A DNA stretch of 64,000 bases from Pseudomonas sp. JM0905a (GTDB lineage: Bacteria > Pseudomonadota > Gammaproteobacteria > Pseudomonadales > Pseudomonadaceae): contig NZ_JACXBU010000001.1 of the NCBI RefSeq assembly GCF_014700075.1, positions 682,001 to 746,000 of the forward strand. The letters run 5' to 3'. A program made the position numbers and the translations under genes. The notes under the pieces are model-generated. The model searched no databases, had not been told where the DNA came from, and was given only the letters and a program-made list of their open reading frames with translations. Numbering within the stretch: the first letter of the stretch is position 1; every line of letters begins with the position of its first letter. Shown here one piece after another: positions 15,636 to 25,783 of this stretch.

Positions 15636-17381
15636 TCAATCCGCTTCGATGATGTGCAGGCTGTAGCCGGGCATGGCCTTCGCGTGGCGCTTGGCTTCCG
15701 AGGCGAGTCCCGCGAGCTGCGAGGCGTCCAGCCTGGTGCAGTCCTCCGGCCGCAGCGTCACCACGCCGATGGACAGCGATAGCAGGGGGAACTCCTCGCG
15801 CTGGCCATGGCGGTTATGGGCGACGAAGCAGCCCGCCTGCAGGTGATCGTTGCGATAGAAGCGCCGGCACTGGCCCTGGAAATCCTCCAGCAGGTAATTG
15901 AGCCGAGCGCGCCAATCATCCGAACCCAGCACCAGCAGGAAGTCGTCACCACCGATATGACCGACAAAATCCCGCGCCGGGTCCACCCGCTCACTCAGGC
16001 ACTGGGCCAGGCAGAGCAGCACCTCGTCGCCCTTGGCGTAGCCGTAGAGGTCGTTGAAGGGCTTGAAGCTGTCGATGTCCACGTAGCAGACCACTGCCTG
16101 GCGGCGCTGCTGCAACAGGCGCGTCAGGCATTGTTGGATGGGTACGTTGCCGGGCAATAGGGTCAGCGGGTTGGCGTGGCGGGCTTGCTGGATCTTCAGT
16201 TCGGTAATCAGCTTGAGCACGTCGATCACCCGCCCCAGGCCACGATAGCGGCCGTCGAGGATGATGATGAAATCCTCCTCGATGCGCTGCCGCGCGCGGC
16301 TGGTGATCAGGCGGCTGACCTGCTGCAGTGATTGCCCCATCTCCACGGCGAGGAAGTCGGTGCTCATCAGTCTGTTGACCGACTTGCGGGTGAATAGGTC
16401 GGTCGCGAAAGGGCGTAACAAGGCTTCCGAGAGCAGGTGGCGGTGGACGATACCCACCGGGTGCTGCTGGGCGTCCAGCACTGCCAGGGAGTTGAGGTTG
16501 GCCTGGGCGCGGAAGGCTTCCAGCACCTCGTGGATCGGTGTGTCCTCATGCACCGCCGGTTGCTCGTTGAGCAGGGCCGACAGGTCGCTGCTTTCCTCGT
16601 TCATGCTGCCGATGGATTCCACTGGCGGCAGCACGGCGCGGGCATCGCGCGAAGGGTGTTCCTGTGGACGGCCAAGCAGGTAGCCCTGGACCAGGTCGAC
16701 GCCCATTTCCGCCAGCACCGCCAGTTCTTCCGGTAGTTCGATGCCTTCGGCGATGACTTGGGCGCGCGAGGCCTTGGCCATCTTCAGGATGGATTCGACG
16801 AACTCCCGCTTCACCGCATCCTGGTGGATGCCGTCGATGAAGTGGCGGTCGATCTTCACATAGTCCGGGCGCAACTCGGACCACAGGCGCAGGCTGGAGT
16901 AGCCGGCCCCGAGGTCATCCAGGGCGATGGAAAAGCCCATGGCGCGGTAGTGGTGCAGGGCGGTGTCGAGCAGACTGAAGTCTTCGGTCGGAGTCTGTTC
17001 GGTCAGCTCGATCACCACCTGGCTGGGCGGGATGCCGAATGCCTGCAGCATCTTCAGGGTGCGCCCCGGCTGGTGCGCCGGGTCGAGCAGGGATTCGGGG
17101 GATACGTTGAGGAACAGCAGGCCGTCGAGCTTGAGTTCCTTGAAACGCCGGCACGCGCTCTTGCGGCAGGCCATTTCCAGTTCGCTCAGGCGTCCGGCAT
17201 GACGTGCCACGGCGAACAGGGTTACCGGTGGATGCAATGGGCTGTTGGACGGACCGCGGGTCAGTGCCTCGTAGCCGAGGATGCGCCGTTCCGACAGCGA
17301 CAGGATTGGTTGGAACAGGCTGTGCAGGTCCCCGTGAGCGAGGATCAGGCCCAGCGCGCTCAACTGCTCGGTGACGGTCAT
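15636..17381 (-). CDS. EAL-CBS-GGDEF cyclic-di-GMP protein
   Basis: 581 residues in the unusual order EAL, tandem CBS, GGDEF. The EAL domain (~10-245) keeps the catalytic pattern: EALTRG at 38, LNVSPESL, VIELTEQ, DDLGAG, YVKIDRHF, VQGYLLGRP. It should be an active phosphodiesterase. The CBS pair (~275-395) may bind nucleotides. The GGDEF domain (~410-575) has GGDDF in place of GGDEF, so cyclase activity is uncertain and it may instead bind GTP. No membrane segment is seen. It lies downstream of prc on the same strand, separated by a terminator. Confidence 0.9.
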   Translation of the reverse strand: MTVTEQLSALGLILAHGDLHSLFQPILSLSERRILGYEALTRGPSNSPLHPPVTLFAVARHAGRLSELEMACRKSACRRFKELKLDGLLFLNVSPESLLDPAHQPGRTLKMLQAFGIPPSQVVIELTEQTPTEDFSLLDTALHHYRAMGFSIALDDLGAGYSSLRLWSELRPDYVKIDRHFIDGIHQDAVKREFVESILKMAKASRAQVIAEGIELPEELAVLAEMGVDLVQGYLLGRPQEHPSRDARAVLPPVESIGSMNEESSDLSALLNEQPAVHEDTPIHEVLEAFRAQANLNSLAVLDAQQHPVGIVHRHLLSEALLRPFATDLFTRKSVNRLMSTDFLAVEMGQSLQQVSRLITSRARQRIEEDFIIILDGRYRGLGRVIDVLKLITELKIQQARHANPLTLLPGNVPIQQCLTRLLQQRRQAVVCYVDIDSFKPFNDLYGYAKGDEVLLCLAQCLSERVDPARDFVGHIGGDDFLLVLGSDDWRARLNYLLEDFQGQCRRFYRNDHLQAGCFVAHNRHGQREEFPLLSLSIGVVTLRPEDCTRLDASQLAGLASEAKRHAKAMPGYSLHIIEAD

Positions 17382-17392
17382 GCTGTTACTCG

Positions 17393-17423
17393 TGAAAAAG
17401 AAAGGGGCCGCATTCGCGGCCCC
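17393..17423 (-). terminator. Terminator after prc
   Basis: On the - strand GGGGCCGC pairs with GCGGCCCC around GAAT and is followed by TTTCTTTTT. It separates prc from the EAL-CBS-GGDEF gene. Confidence 0.85.
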
Positions 17424-17464
17424 CGGATTTCACGACAGTTGTGTGACGGCGTTATGACATCATC

Positions 17465-19546
17465 TCAATGTTTGGCCACTGCAGCGTTCAAACCCAGGTA
17501 GTCCAGCAGGATCTGCCCAGTTTCGGTCAGGTAGGCGTCGTCTTCCGGCTTGGTCTTTTCTTCTTCCACCGGTACGGCATCCTCGTCTTCCTGCTTGAGT
17601 TCCTTCAGCAGCTCTTCGCCCTTGGCCTTGCGGCGAGTGTTTTCCATCGCCAGCTGCTTGGTTTCGATATCGGCCTGTTCGGTGCGCCGCTTGGCCTCAT
17701 TGAGGCTGACCACGGTGTCCTTCATCAGCTTCTGCGCCAGCGCGAGGCGCTCGCGGCTGTAGACGAAGTCCGGGTCGTCCGCGGTGCGCGCATCGTGGCG
17801 GGCCTTCAGCTCAGCCAGGAACGGCTTGAACGGATCCAGTTCGGGCTTGATCGCCGGACGGATGCTGTCCCAGGGCATGGCCTCGGGCAGGGCGCTCTCG
17901 CCGATCTGCTTGGTATCCACCACCGAGGGGTACTCGATGTCCGGCAGTACACCCTGGTGCTGGGTGCTCTGGCCGGAAACCCGGTAGAACTTGGCCAGGG
18001 TCAGCTTCAGTTCGCCGTGGTTCAGCGGCTGGATGGTCTGCACGGTGCCCTTGCCGAAGGTCTGGCCACCGATGATCAGTGCGCGGTGGTAGTCCTGCAT
18101 GGCGCCGGCGAAGATCTCCGAAGCCGAGGCGGACAGGCGGTTCACCAGCACGGCCATTGGGCCGGTATAGAAGGCGCCGGTGTTCTCGTCGGCCAGCACG
18201 TCGACGCGGCCGTCGCTGTTACGTACCAGCACGGTCGGGCCCTGGTCGATGAACAGGCCGGTCAGCTCGGTGGCTTCCTGCAGGGAGCCACCGCCGTTGT
18301 TGCGCAGGTCGATGACCACGCCGTCGACCTTCTCCTTCTGCAGCTCGCCGAGGAGTTTCTTCACGTCGCGGGTGGTGCTCTTGTACTCGGGGTCGCCGGC
18401 GCGGAACGCCTTGAAGTCCAGGTAGAAGGCCGGCACCTCGATCACGCCGAGCTTGAACTTGCTGCCTTCATGCTCGAGGTTGAGGACGGATTTCTTCGCT
18501 GCCTGTTCTTCCAGCTTCACCGCTTCACGGGTGATGGCGACCACTTTGCTGGTCTGGTCGTTCGGCGCATTGCTCGCCGGAATCACTTCCAGGCGGACCA
18601 CCGAGCCTTTCGGTCCGCGGATCAGCTTGACCACTTCATCCAGGCGCCAGCCGATCACGTCGACCATCTCGCCGTTACCCTGGGCGACACCAACGATCTT
18701 GTCCGCCGGGGCCACCTGCTTACTCTTCTCGGCCGGACCGGCCGGCACCAGGCGCACCACCTTCACGTACTCGTTGTCGCTCTGCAGGACGGCGCCGATG
18801 CCTTCGAGGGACAGGCTCATGTTGATGTCGAAGTTCTCCGCGTTGTCCGGGGAGAGGTACTGGGTGTGCGGGTCGTAGGTCTGCGCGAAGGCGTTGATAT
18901 AGGCCTGGAACACGTCCTCGCCACGGGTCTGGTCGAGGCGCGCGAGCTGGTTCTTGTAGCGCTTGATCAGCAGCTCCTGGATGGCCTTGGGTTCTTTCTT
19001 GGCCAGCTTCAGTCGCAGGACTTCGTCCTTCACGCGCTTGCGCCAGAGGTCGTCGAGGGCGGCGCGGTCCTTGGCCCACGGCGCTTTCTCGCGGTCGGTT
19101 TCCAGGCTTTCGTCGACGGTGAAGTCGATCTTGTCGACGCCTTGATCCAGCATTGCCAGGGCGAAGTCCAGGCGTTCCTTGAGGCGGTCCAGATGGCGCT
19201 TGTAGATGACGAAGCCGGGTTCCAGGTCGCCGCTTTTGAGCAGGTCGTCGAAACGCGTGCGCCACTTGTCGAATTCAGCGATATCGCCGGCGGTGAAGTA
19301 CATCCGCGCCGGGTCGAGGAGCTTGAGGTAGCCCTCGTAGATCTTCACCGAGCGCTCATCGTTGAGCGGCGGCTTGTTGTAGTGATGGCGCTTGAGCAGC
19401 TCCACCACATTGAGGCTGGCGATGACCTGTTCACGGTCGGGCTGAAGGGCGTCCCAGCTGTCCGGGGCGGTTGGGGCGGCATGCAGCGGCAGAACGCTGA
19501 CGCTGAGGGCCAAGGCAAGTGCAGAACTGATCAGGGAGCGCTTCAT
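17465..19546 (-). CDS. prc: Carboxy-terminal (tail-specific) processing protease
   Basis: 693 residues with a signal peptide (cleavage near LPLHAAP). It has an N-terminal Tsp domain, a PDZ domain (~235-330, IGAVLQSDNEYVKVVRLVPA) and an S41 peptidase core. The catalytic Ser is in SASASEIFAGAMQDY and the Lys in GQTFGKGTVQ. The long charged C-terminal helix (KRRTEQADIETKQLAMENTR) is typical of Prc. It is a periplasmic protease; in P. aeruginosa the homologue AlgO/Prc degrades truncated MucA. I chose the ATG at 19546 because the signal peptide begins there. Confidence 0.93.
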   Translation of the reverse strand: MKRSLISSALALALSVSVLPLHAAPTAPDSWDALQPDREQVIASLNVVELLKRHHYNKPPLNDERSVKIYEGYLKLLDPARMYFTAGDIAEFDKWRTRFDDLLKSGDLEPGFVIYKRHLDRLKERLDFALAMLDQGVDKIDFTVDESLETDREKAPWAKDRAALDDLWRKRVKDEVLRLKLAKKEPKAIQELLIKRYKNQLARLDQTRGEDVFQAYINAFAQTYDPHTQYLSPDNAENFDINMSLSLEGIGAVLQSDNEYVKVVRLVPAGPAEKSKQVAPADKIVGVAQGNGEMVDVIGWRLDEVVKLIRGPKGSVVRLEVIPASNAPNDQTSKVVAITREAVKLEEQAAKKSVLNLEHEGSKFKLGVIEVPAFYLDFKAFRAGDPEYKSTTRDVKKLLGELQKEKVDGVVIDLRNNGGGSLQEATELTGLFIDQGPTVLVRNSDGRVDVLADENTGAFYTGPMAVLVNRLSASASEIFAGAMQDYHRALIIGGQTFGKGTVQTIQPLNHGELKLTLAKFYRVSGQSTQHQGVLPDIEYPSVVDTKQIGESALPEAMPWDSIRPAIKPELDPFKPFLAELKARHDARTADDPDFVYSRERLALAQKLMKDTVVSLNEAKRRTEQADIETKQLAMENTRRKAKGEELLKELKQEDEDAVPVEEEKTKPEDDAYLTETGQILLDYLGLNAAVAKH

Positions 19547-19672
19547 GCTGATTCGACGTCGGGACAGGTGATAACGCATATTAGGCCGTAATTGAGGGCG
19601 CCGGGTTCCATTGGCGCAAAGCGAAGGCCCGGCGAGTCGCCGGGCCAGATCCAAGCTCACTATGGAGGCACC

Positions 19673-20638
19673 GTGAAGGCATTGCAAGGCGTCGACGGAC
19701 GCGTGGAGTGGGGGGAGCGGGCCAGCCCGGCCTGTGATGTGGGGCAAGTGCGGATTCGCGTGGCCGCCGCTGGCCTGAACCGTGCCGACCTGCTGCAGCG
19801 CGCGGGGCTCTACCCGCCGCCGCCGGGGGCCAGCGACATTCTCGGCCTGGAAGCTTCCGGGGTGATCACCGAAGTCGGCGCCGGTAGTGGCGCCTGGCAG
19901 GTGGGCGATCGCGTCTGCTGCCTGCTGGCCGGTGGTGGCATGGCCGAAGAGGTGGTCGTGGATGCGCGTCACGTGCTGCCGGTACCCGAGGGTCTTTCCC
20001 TGGCCGAAGCTGCAGCGCTGCCGGAAGTCTATGCCACTGCCTGGCTCAACCTGTTCCAGCTGGCTGCACTGAAGCCCGGCGAGAAGGTGTTGTTGCACGC
20101 CGGTGCCAGTGGTGTCGGTTCCGCGGGTATCCAGCTGTGCAAGGCTTTCGGCAACCCTTGCTGGGTCAGCGTGGGTTCGGCCGAGCGCCTGGCCTACTGC
20201 GAATCCCTCGGCGCCCAGGGCGGCGCGCTGCGTGGCGAGGACCTGGAAAGTCTGCGTGACTTCGCGCCCTTCGATGTGATCCTCGACCCCGTGGGCGGCA
20301 ACTACGCCAGCCTCAATCTGGCGCTGGCCGCCGTCGACGGTCGCTGGGTGAACATCGGTCTGATGGGGGGACGCAAGGCTGAGCTCGACATGGCGCTGCT
20401 GCTCGGCAAGCGGGTACAGCTGATCGGCTCGACCCTGCGTAGCCGTGACGAACAGTTCAAGGCCGACCTCATCAGCGAATTGCGCCAGCACGTCTGGCCG
20501 CTGTTCGAGGAAAGCCGCCTGCAGCCGCGCCTGGAACGTGCCTTCCCCGCGAAGGATGCCGAGGCCGCTTTCGAGGCCCTGGCCAGCAACCAGGTGGAAG
20601 GAAAACTGGTACTGCTGCTGGACGAAAGCCTGGTGTGA
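19673..20638 (+). CDS. NAD(P)H:quinone oxidoreductase, zeta-crystallin type
   Basis: 321-residue medium-chain dehydrogenase/reductase. The N-terminal GroES-like part (GLNRADLLQRAGLYPPPPGA) matches the PIG3/quinone oxidoreductase group. The nucleotide-binding motif HAGASGVGSAGIQL and FDVILDPVGG follow; zinc ligands are absent. It transfers hydride from NADPH to quinones or enones. The GTG at 19673 follows GGAGG; a nearby ATG at 19662 is out of frame. It is divergent from prc. Confidence 0.85.
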   Translation: MKALQGVDGRVEWGERASPACDVGQVRIRVAAAGLNRADLLQRAGLYPPPPGASDILGLEASGVITEVGAGSGAWQVGDRVCCLLAGGGMAEEVVVDARHVLPVPEGLSLAEAAALPEVYATAWLNLFQLAALKPGEKVLLHAGASGVGSAGIQLCKAFGNPCWVSVGSAERLAYCESLGAQGGALRGEDLESLRDFAPFDVILDPVGGNYASLNLALAAVDGRWVNIGLMGGRKAELDMALLLGKRVQLIGSTLRSRDEQFKADLISELRQHVWPLFEESRLQPRLERAFPAKDAEAAFEALASNQVEGKLVLLLDESLV

Positions 20639-20691
20639 CGCCTGCTACTCCGACGCTCCAGCCCGCATGGGGCGGGGCGTTGGGGTGTTGC

Positions 20692-20728
20692 ATTGAGGTA
20701 ATCAATCGTTCTGATGGGGTCATTCAAT
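20692..20728 (+). promoter_or_regulatory. OxyR-type tetrad upstream of ahpC
   Basis: ATTG-N7-CAAT-N7-ATGG-N7-CAAT, with exact 7-base spacings, matches the ATAG-N7-CTAT-N7-ATAG-N7-CTAT design of OxyR sites, with degenerate half-sites. It lies 67-103 bases before the ahpC start. Binding is inferred from pattern and the known OxyR control of ahpC. Confidence 0.6.
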
Positions 20729-20794
20729 ATGATCTTTTTGGAATAACCCAATAGTCTTTGTCGGGTAAATTTCTAACCCAACGAGGACGTTGCG

Positions 20795-21358
20795 ATGTCT
20801 CTGATCAATACCGAAGTCAAACCGTTCAAAGCCACCGCCTACCACCAGGGCAAGTTCGTCGAACTGACCGAAGCCAACCTGAAAGGCAAGTGGTCCGTAT
20901 TCTTCTTCTACCCGGCTGACTTCACCTTCGTTTGCCCGACCGAGCTGGGCGACCTGGCTGACAACTACGCCGAGTTCCAGAAGCTGGGCGTGGAAATCTA
21001 CGGCGTGTCCACCGACACCCACTTCACCCACAAGGCCTGGCACGACACTTCCGACACCATCGGCAAGATCCAGTACCCGCTGGTTGGCGACCCGACCTGG
21101 GTTCTGTCCAAGAACTTCGAAGTCCTGATCGAAGAAGCTGGCCTGGCTGACCGTGGCACCTTCGTGATCGACCCGGAAGGCAAGATCCAGATCGTTGAAG
21201 TCAACGCCGGCGGTATCGGCCGTGACGCCCAGGAACTGCTGCGCAAGGTCAAGGCTGCCCAGTACGTTGCCGCTCACCCGGGCGAAGTTTGCCCGGCCAA
21301 GTGGAAGGAAGGCGAAGCGACCCTCGCTCCCTCCCTCGACCTCGTAGGCAAGATCTAA
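20795..21358 (+). CDS. ahpC: Alkyl hydroperoxide reductase subunit C (peroxiredoxin)
   Basis: 187 residues, the standard AhpC length. The peroxidatic Cys is in [15 protein letters not shown] (~47) and the resolving Cys in [11 protein letters not shown] near the C-terminus. It reduces hydrogen peroxide and organic peroxides in the cytoplasm and is recycled by AhpF. Codon use is strongly biased, as expected of an abundant protein. ahpF follows after 176 bases on the same strand. Confidence 0.97.
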   Translation: MSLINTEVKPFKATAYHQGKFVELTEANLKGKWSVFFFYPADFTFVCPTELGDLADNYAEFQKLGVEIYGVSTDTHFTHKAWHDTSDTIGKIQYPLVGDPTWVLSKNFEVLIEEAGLADRGTFVIDPEGKIQIVEVNAGGIGRDAQELLRKVKAAQYVAAHPGEVCPAKWKEGEATLAPSLDLVGKI

Positions 21359-21534
21359 AAACGGTCGGGAAGCCGTTGCGCTTGCTCACGACGCTTCCCA
21401 CTCCGTTTTACGCGCTGTAAAGGCGAGCGGCGGGTCTTCCGGCAATCCGCTCGCACCACACCCCTCATCCCGTTTCGGGCGGTCGGTAACGACCGTCGAG
21501 GGGTGACTCATGCCCGCAATAAAGGAATTCGCAC

Positions 21535-23091
21535 ATGTTGGACGCCAATCTTAAAACCCAGTTGAAGGCCTACCTCGAGAAGGTCACCCAGCCGTTCGAG
21601 ATCGTCGCGTCCCTCGATGACAGCGACAAATCCGGTGAACTGCTCGGCCTGCTGCAAGACATCGTCGGCCTGACCGGCAAGATCACTCTGAAGACCGATG
21701 GCAGCGACGCGCGTCGTCCGTCGTTTTCCCTGAACCGCCCCGGCGCGGACATTTCCCTGCGCTTTGCCGGCATCCCCATGGGCCACGAGTTCACCTCGCT
21801 GGTGCTGGCCCTGCTGCAAGTGGGCGGCCACCCGTCCAAGCTCGCTGCCGACGTGATCGAGCAGATCAAGTCCATCGAGGGCGAGTTCAATTTCGAAACC
21901 TATTTCTCACTGTCCTGCCAGAACTGCCCCGACGTGGTGCAGGCGCTGAACCTGATGGCCGTGCTCAACCCGAACATCCGCCACGTCGCCATCGACGGTG
22001 CGCTGTTCCAGGATGAGGTCGAGCAGCGCCAGGTCATGTCGGTGCCGAGCATCTACCTCAACGGTGAGGTGTTCGGCCAGGGCCGCATGGGCGTGGAAGA
22101 CATCCTCGCCAAGATCGACACCGGCGCCGCCGCTCGCGATGCCGAGAAACTCAACGCCAAGGCGGCCTTCGACGTGCTGGTGATTGGCGGTGGCCCGGCT
22201 GGCGCTTCCGCTGCCATCTACGCCGCGCGCAAAGGCATCCGCACCGGTGTTGCCGCCGAGCGTTTCGGCGGCCAGGTGCTGGACACCATGGCCATCGAGA
22301 ACTTCATCTCGGTGCAGGAGACCGAAGGCCCGAAACTGGCCCGTGCCCTGGAAGAGCACGTAAAGCAGTACGAGGTCGACATCATGAATCTGCAGCGCGC
22401 CAGCGCACTGGTTCCGGCCAAGGCTGAAGGCGAGCTGCATGAAGTGAAATTCGAGAGCGGTGCCAGCCTCAAGGCCAAGACCGTGATCCTTTCCACTGGT
22501 GCCCGCTGGCGCGAAATGAATGTGCCGGGCGAGCGGGAATACAAGGCCAAGGGCGTGTGCTTCTGCCCGCACTGTGACGGCCCGCTGTTCAAGGGCAAGC
22601 GCGTGGCGGTGATCGGCGGTGGCAACTCCGGCGTGGAAGCGGCCATCGACCTGGCCGGCATCGTCGGCCACGTCACCCTGATCGAGTTCGACGACAAGCT
22701 GCGGGCCGACGCCGTGCTGCAGAAGAAGCTGGCCAGCCTGCCCAACGTCAAGGTCATCAAGAGCGCGCTGACCACCGAAGTGAAAGGCGATGGCCAGAAG
22801 GTCACCGGCCTGGTCTACAAGGACCGCACCACCGATGAGCTGCATACCGTGGAGCTGGAAGGCATCTTCGTGCAGATCGGCCTGCTGCCCAACAGCGAGT
22901 GGCTCAAGGGGGTGGTGGAGCTGTCGCCACGTGGCGAGATCATCGTCGACGCCAGGGGCCAGACCAATATCCCCGGCGTGTTCGCCGCCGGTGATGTGAC
23001 TACGGTTCCGTACAAGCAGATCGTGATCGCCGTGGGCGAGGGCGCCAAGGCGTCGCTCGGTGCCTTCGATCACCTGATCCGTACGACCTGA
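21535..23091 (+). CDS. ahpF: Alkyl hydroperoxide reductase subunit F
   Basis: 518 residues. An N-terminal double-thioredoxin domain (~1-200) carries the CxxC in SCQNCPDV. The C-terminal thioredoxin-reductase part has the FAD motif ([20 protein letters not shown]), the second CxxC in CFCPHCDGP, an NAD(P)H motif ([16 protein letters not shown]) and [10 protein letters not shown]. Electrons pass from NADH through FAD and both CxxC centres to AhpC. The ATG is preceded by AAAGGAATT. Confidence 0.97.
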   Translation: MLDANLKTQLKAYLEKVTQPFEIVASLDDSDKSGELLGLLQDIVGLTGKITLKTDGSDARRPSFSLNRPGADISLRFAGIPMGHEFTSLVLALLQVGGHPSKLAADVIEQIKSIEGEFNFETYFSLSCQNCPDVVQALNLMAVLNPNIRHVAIDGALFQDEVEQRQVMSVPSIYLNGEVFGQGRMGVEDILAKIDTGAAARDAEKLNAKAAFDVLVIGGGPAGASAAIYAARKGIRTGVAAERFGGQVLDTMAIENFISVQETEGPKLARALEEHVKQYEVDIMNLQRASALVPAKAEGELHEVKFESGASLKAKTVILSTGARWREMNVPGEREYKAKGVCFCPHCDGPLFKGKRVAVIGGGNSGVEAAIDLAGIVGHVTLIEFDDKLRADAVLQKKLASLPNVKVIKSALTTEVKGDGQKVTGLVYKDRTTDELHTVELEGIFVQIGLLPNSEWLKGVVELSPRGEIIVDARGQTNIPGVFAAGDVTTVPYKQIVIAVGEGAKASLGAFDHLIRTT

Positions 23092-23118
23092 TTTTACTCA
23101 GCGTGGTGTGCTGAAGTG

Positions 23119-23150
23119 GCGGAGGCTCGTAAGAGACCTCCGCTTTTTTT
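23119..23150 (+). terminator. Rho-independent terminator after ahpF
   Basis: GCGGAGG pairs with CCTCCGC around an 11-base loop and is followed by seven T. Confidence 0.85.
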
Positions 23151-23212
23151 ATGTCCGCGCGGCTTCCCTGTATCCTTCGCGCTTTCGTTCTTCAAGCGGC
23201 AGGGCTCATCTC

Positions 23213-23752
23213 GTGAAACAGCAACTTATCGAATTGATTACGGCAATCAGCTCCGGCTGCATGGCCGAGGATGAGATCGAAGGTGTCGCCGCCGAGGCGG
23301 CCCAGGCTTACGCCGATGCGGACGCCTTCCTCGCCGCGAACCCCGATATCAACTACGACGACAGCTTCCCCATCCCCCTCGGCGAATGGGTGGTGGTGGG
23401 CAGCCTGCCCGAGACCGTACTGTTCCAGGCCGACAGCTACGACCAGCTGTTCCAGCAGGTAGTGGATTCCTTCGGTCCGAGCGTGAATTTCGTGCTCAAG
23501 CCCAAGCAACTGGTGAAAGTCGAGCCGCTCAAGGCCCTGAACCGCATCCAGGTGCAGATGGGCAGCCTCTACCCGGAGAAGGGCGGCTACGTGCTGGTGG
23601 ACTTCAGCGAGCCGCTGGATGACGAACTGCAGTGCGTGCTGGTCTACAAGAACGACCTGGAGAAAGTCATGCAATTGGCCGTGGATGTCGGCATCTACGC
23701 CGCACCGGCCTATGAAGCGCTCAAGGCCGCGATGGAAGAAGGCGACGATTGA
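23213..23752 (+). CDS. Conserved hypothetical protein
   Basis: 179-residue soluble acidic protein of no family I recognise. A conserved-looking central part includes INYDDSFPIPLGEWVVVGSL and VLVDFSEPLDDELQCVLVYK. No signal peptide or membrane segment is seen. The GTG at 23213 is chosen because upstream sequence holds the ahpF terminator; the ribosome site is weak (CAGGGCTC). Convergent with modA, with a perfect 11-bp hairpin between them. Confidence 0.6.
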   Translation: MKQQLIELITAISSGCMAEDEIEGVAAEAAQAYADADAFLAANPDINYDDSFPIPLGEWVVVGSLPETVLFQADSYDQLFQQVVDSFGPSVNFVLKPKQLVKVEPLKALNRIQVQMGSLYPEKGGYVLVDFSEPLDDELQCVLVYKNDLEKVMQLAVDVGIYAAPAYEALKAAMEEGDD

Positions 23753-23768
23753 GTCGCCGCTGACTGGC

Positions 23769-23793
23769 GCCCCTCTCCCTTTGGGAGAGGGGC
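23769..23793. terminator. Convergent hairpin before modA end
   Basis: GCCCCTCTCCC pairs perfectly with GGGAGAGGGGC around TTT (11 bp). There is no T-run, but it lies between convergent stops. Confidence 0.5.
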
Positions 23794-23826
23794 TGGGAGC
23801 GAGGGCGTTTCACCCCCGCGCAGTCC

Positions 23827-24639
<813 letters not shown>

Positions 24640-24751
24640 CTAAGGCGCATTGTTGGGATTTGTTGACTTTTAAGTCAAGTTTCTATTTGACTTGCGCCGC
24701 CCGCCGATCAGCTTCGTGGATCTCTTGATCAGGTCGCTGATGTTCGTCTAT

Positions 24752-24775
24752 CGCTATATACAAAACAATACAGCG
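24752..24775. promoter_or_regulatory. Second ModE-like box, no adjacent gene
   Basis: CGCTATATA-N6-AATACAGCG, the same layout and length as the box at 24615. The centre is 137 bases away from the first. No gene starts from this site on the + strand before the repeats and the convergent HAD gene. Confidence 0.55.
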
Positions 24776-24883
24776 GTTAGGGGCGGCTTGGGGAGCATGC
24801 CTAGACCCACATGCATGACCAGGACGAGAACCACCCGATCCTCAGCTACACCCTGACGCTGCTGTAACGGCACCTTGGCACCG

Positions 24884-24969
24884 GTAGGTTGGTGTAGAGC
24901 GCAGCGAAGCCCAACGAGGGGGGCCGAAAGTCCGTGAGTTGGGCTTCGCGTAGCTCAGCCACAACCTAC
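24884..24969. repeat. Repeat family B doublet, copy 1
   Basis: 86-base inverted-repeat element with arms GTAGGTTGGTGTAGAGCG and GTAGCTCAGCCACAACCTAC and an inner pair GCGAAGCCCAAC / GTTGGGCTTCGC. REPIN-like. Confidence 0.7.
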
Positions 24970-25011
24970 GGCGCCGCTGGCCCTTGGCGCCCCTACAGGG
25001 GAAGGGCTTTT

Positions 25012-25096
25012 GTAGGTTGGTCAGAGCGCAGCGAAGCCCAACGAGGTGGCTGGCAACTCCGCGTGTTGGGCTTCGCTTAGCTCAGCCACAACCTAC
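25012..25096. repeat. Repeat family B doublet, copy 2
   Basis: 85-base element of the same design as the copy at 24884 and in the same orientation, with GCGAAGCCCAAC and GTTGGGCTTCGC inside GTAGGTT...AACCTAC. Further family members are at 31381, 47461 and, as a fragment, 1435. Confidence 0.7.
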
Positions 25097-25129
25097 GGGT
25101 CAGGGCTGACCAACCACATCAAGAAACGA

Positions 25130-25783
25130 TCAGCGCCAGTCCAGCACCGGCCAACCGGCTTCTTCGGCATGAGCGCGCAGGGTCGGGTCGGGGTTGACCG
25201 TGCGCGGGTTGGCCACCAGCGAGAGCAGTGGCAGGTCGTTGCGCGAGTCGGAATAGAAGTAAGCGCCTTCCAGGTTTTCCCCCTGTTCTTCCAGCCAGGC
25301 AATCAGGCGCGTCACTTTGCCTTCGCGGTAGGTGAGCACGCCGTGGGTGCGGCCGCTGTAGCAGCCGTGCTGTTCTTCCAGGTCGATGGCCAGCACTTCT
25401 TCCACGCCCAGGCGTTCGGCGATGGCGCTGACCAGGAAGTGCGCCGAGGCGGAGATGATCAGGATGCGGTCGCCGGCGGCACGGTGCTGGGCCAGGCAGC
25501 GCATGGCGTCGGAGTGGATCAGCGGCTCGACCACGTCCTCGACGAACGGCCCGGCCACGAAGTCCACTTCCTCGGCCGTGCGCCCAACCAGCGGCGACAG
25601 GCTGAAGGCCATGTAGTCCTCCATCGCCAGCTTGCCTTCGGCGTAGAGCGCCATGAGTTCGTGGTCCTTGCGGATGAAGGATTCGCCGTCGACCCACCCC
25701 AGTTCTGCCATGTGGGCGCTCCACAGGCTGGCGCAGTCGCCGTCTATCAGGGTGTCGTCGAGGTCGAAGATTGCCAGGGCCAT
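25130..25783 (-). CDS. HAD-family phosphatase (SerB-like, subclass IB)
   Basis: 217 residues. Motif I is FDLDDTLIDGD (nucleophile Asp8), motif II is ISASAHFLVSAIAERLGVE, and motif IV is FYSDSRNDLPLL. This is the phosphoserine-phosphatase-like HAD-IB group, acting on small phosphomonoesters. It is the last gene of the transporter operon and its start shares one base with the stop of the ATPase gene. A role in removing phosphate from an imported organophosphate is inferred from context. Confidence 0.83.
   Translation of the reverse strand: MALAIFDLDDTLIDGDCASLWSAHMAELGWVDGESFIRKDHELMALYAEGKLAMEDYMAFSLSPLVGRTAEEVDFVAGPFVEDVVEPLIHSDAMRCLAQHRAAGDRILIISASAHFLVSAIAERLGVEEVLAIDLEEQHGCYSGRTHGVLTYREGKVTRLIAWLEEQGENLEGAYFYSDSRNDLPLLSLVANPRTVNPDPTLRAHAEEAGWPVLDWR

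Noticed and set aside
17468-19591. 707-codon open frame on + antisense to prc
   Set aside because: Shadow frame; Prc motifs on - are complete.
19626-19646. Hairpin GGCCCGGCGA/TCGCCGGGCC before the quinone oxidoreductase gene as a terminator
   Set aside because: It lies in a divergent promoter region and has no T-run; no transcript is expected to end there.
24811-24867. 18-codon open frame after the second ModE-like box
   Set aside because: Too short, no ribosome site, in-frame stop just upstream at 24802; could be a gene remnant but nothing supports it.
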